From assembly GCA_002839375.1 (NCBI GenBank), contig PGXY01000001.1, forward strand, positions 310,001 through 374,000: a DNA stretch of 64,000 nucleotides, given 5' to 3'. The position numbers and the translations under genes are program-made. This document shows, one piece after another, positions 63,383 to 64,000 of the stretch. Source of the stretch: Spirochaetae bacterium HGW-Spirochaetae-1. Lineage in GTDB: Bacteria; Spirochaetota; UBA4802; UBA5550. The first letter of the stretch is position 1; every line of letters begins with the position of its first letter. Under the pieces are notes generated by a model that had not been told where the DNA came from, searched no databases, and saw only the letters and a list, made by a program, of their open reading frames with translations.

Positions 63383-63447
63383 CAGAATATAGGAGCCAGA
63401 AGTCGGTATAAATTGTTTTTATGTCGATTTCTGACTTCTGAATTCTG
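63383..63447 (+). promoter_or_regulatory. Leader hairpin between rpsO and pnp
   Basis: CAGAAGTC (63397-63404) pairs with GACTTCTG (63433-63440), and CAGAAT (63383-63388) with ATTCTG (63442-63447), forming an extended stem with a side bulge. In Escherichia coli a similar stem before pnp is cut by RNase III for PNPase self-control; the same role here is inference. Confidence 0.5.
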
Positions 63448-63513
63448 GCACCGTACAAGAATCTCATTACATCTGTGGAAGTCTTTTATCTTATTTAAAG
63501 AGAGGTACTTGTA

Positions 63514-64000
63514 ATGAGTATAGATTACAACATCGAGGTTGGAAAAGGACGTCTTAATTTTAATACCGGCTACCTGGCCAAGCAGGCGCATGGAGCTGTT
63601 GTCGTTTCCTATGGAGAAACGATCGTCTTTGCTACGGCCGTTATTGACAAAAATGTCCGTGAAGGACAGGATTTTTTCCCTTTAACAGTGGATTATCGGG
63701 AGAAATCTTATGCCGCTGGAAAAATTCCCGGTGGTTTTATTAAAAGGGAATCACGTCCCTCGGATCGTGAAACTCTGGTTTGCAGGCTCACCGACAGGCC
63801 ACTGCGGCCTCTGTTTCCCCCGGATTTCATCAATGAAGTCCAGATTATAATTTATGTTCTTTCCCATGACAAGCAGAATCAGCCCGATGTGCTTGCCATC
63901 AACGCCGCATCGGCAGCTCTCAGTGTTTCCGGCATTCCCTTCAGGGGACCCGTAGGCGCTGTGAGAGTGGGAAGAATAGGCGGAGAGCTGGTTGTTAATC
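63514..64000 (+). CDS. pnp: Polyribonucleotide nucleotidyltransferase (5' part, cut by window)
   Basis: The first 162 residues are in the window: [57 protein letters not shown] and [12 protein letters not shown], all typical of the first RNase PH domain of PNPase. PNPase degrades RNA 3'-5' by phosphorolysis and works in mRNA decay. Start ATG 63514 has GAGAGG 10 bases upstream. The rest lies beyond the window. Confidence 0.97.
   Translation, partial: MSIDYNIEVGKGRLNFNTGYLAKQAHGAVVVSYGETIVFATAVIDKNVREGQDFFPLTVDYREKSYAAGKIPGGFIKRESRPSDRETLVCRLTDRPLRPLFPPDFINEVQIIIYVLSHDKQNQPDVLAINAASAALSVSGIPFRGPVGAVRVGRIGGELVVN

Overview
The window looks like a chromosomal segment of a spirochaete (Spirochaetota), probably closer to Leptospira and relatives than to Treponema or Borrelia. 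This is inferred from gene content: many small lipoproteins with short lipoboxes, OmpL47-like Ig-type secreted proteins, a PilZ-like protein resembling leptospiral ones, CarD, abundant c-di-GMP genes, and a tmRNA tag that reads ANNNFALAA. No phage, integrase, IS element, CRISPR array, rRNA or tRNA gene was found. Coding is dense on both strands, and the window cuts genes at both ends.

Layout. 1-8.6 kb: a partial KamA-type radical SAM protein, a GH18-like secreted protein, MTA phosphorylase, a membrane-anchored PilZ-like protein, an amidohydrolase, a zinc-ribbon membrane protein with a small lipoprotein, and a PrmA-like methyltransferase. 8.6-16.3 kb: a thiolase; an envelope operon of two OmpL47-like proteins and a MORN lipoprotein; a divergent VWA-like protein behind a large palindrome; and an unrecognised helical protein. 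16.3-20.7 kb: two tandem class III CoA-transferases, each with its own terminator and a related palindromic operator, then a ferredoxin-nitroreductase fusion. 21-27.5 kb: a 7TMR-DISM diguanylate cyclase, then a three-gene outer-membrane cluster (lamin-tail-like protein, beta-barrel with a ComEA-like helix-hairpin-helix, second barrel) and a ModE-like regulator. 27.6-34.2 kb: a MerR regulator with a palindromic promoter, an acyl-CoA dehydrogenase, unknown proteins, lipoproteins, the tmRNA gene and an alpha/beta hydrolase. 34.3-37.6 kb: a 1113-residue protein with discoidin-like domains and 16 exact-length 32-residue repeats like phage tail-fibre repeats. 37.8-54.2 kb: thioredoxin, Dtd, an HtrA protease, a metallophosphoesterase, PBP1A, CarD, a PIN/TRAM protein, an iron-sulfur flavoprotein, a malic-enzyme-like pseudoenzyme, a Cache lipoprotein, a PilZ-like protein, and a diguanylate cyclase whose GGDEF domain carries an inserted winged-helix-like segment. 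54.3-64 kb: UvrD/PcrA helicase, then the conserved translation operon rimP-nusA-infB-rbfA-truB-rpsO-pnp.

How the genes fit together. Thiolase, the two CoA-transferases and the acyl-CoA dehydrogenase with its MerR regulator point to acyl-CoA degradation under dedicated regulators. Two diguanylate cyclases and two PilZ-like proteins indicate c-di-GMP control. The best candidates for something undescribed are the lamin-tail/HhH-barrel/barrel cluster (possible extracellular DNA capture, inferred), the orphan tail-fibre-repeat protein, and the GGDEF protein with the winged-helix insertion.
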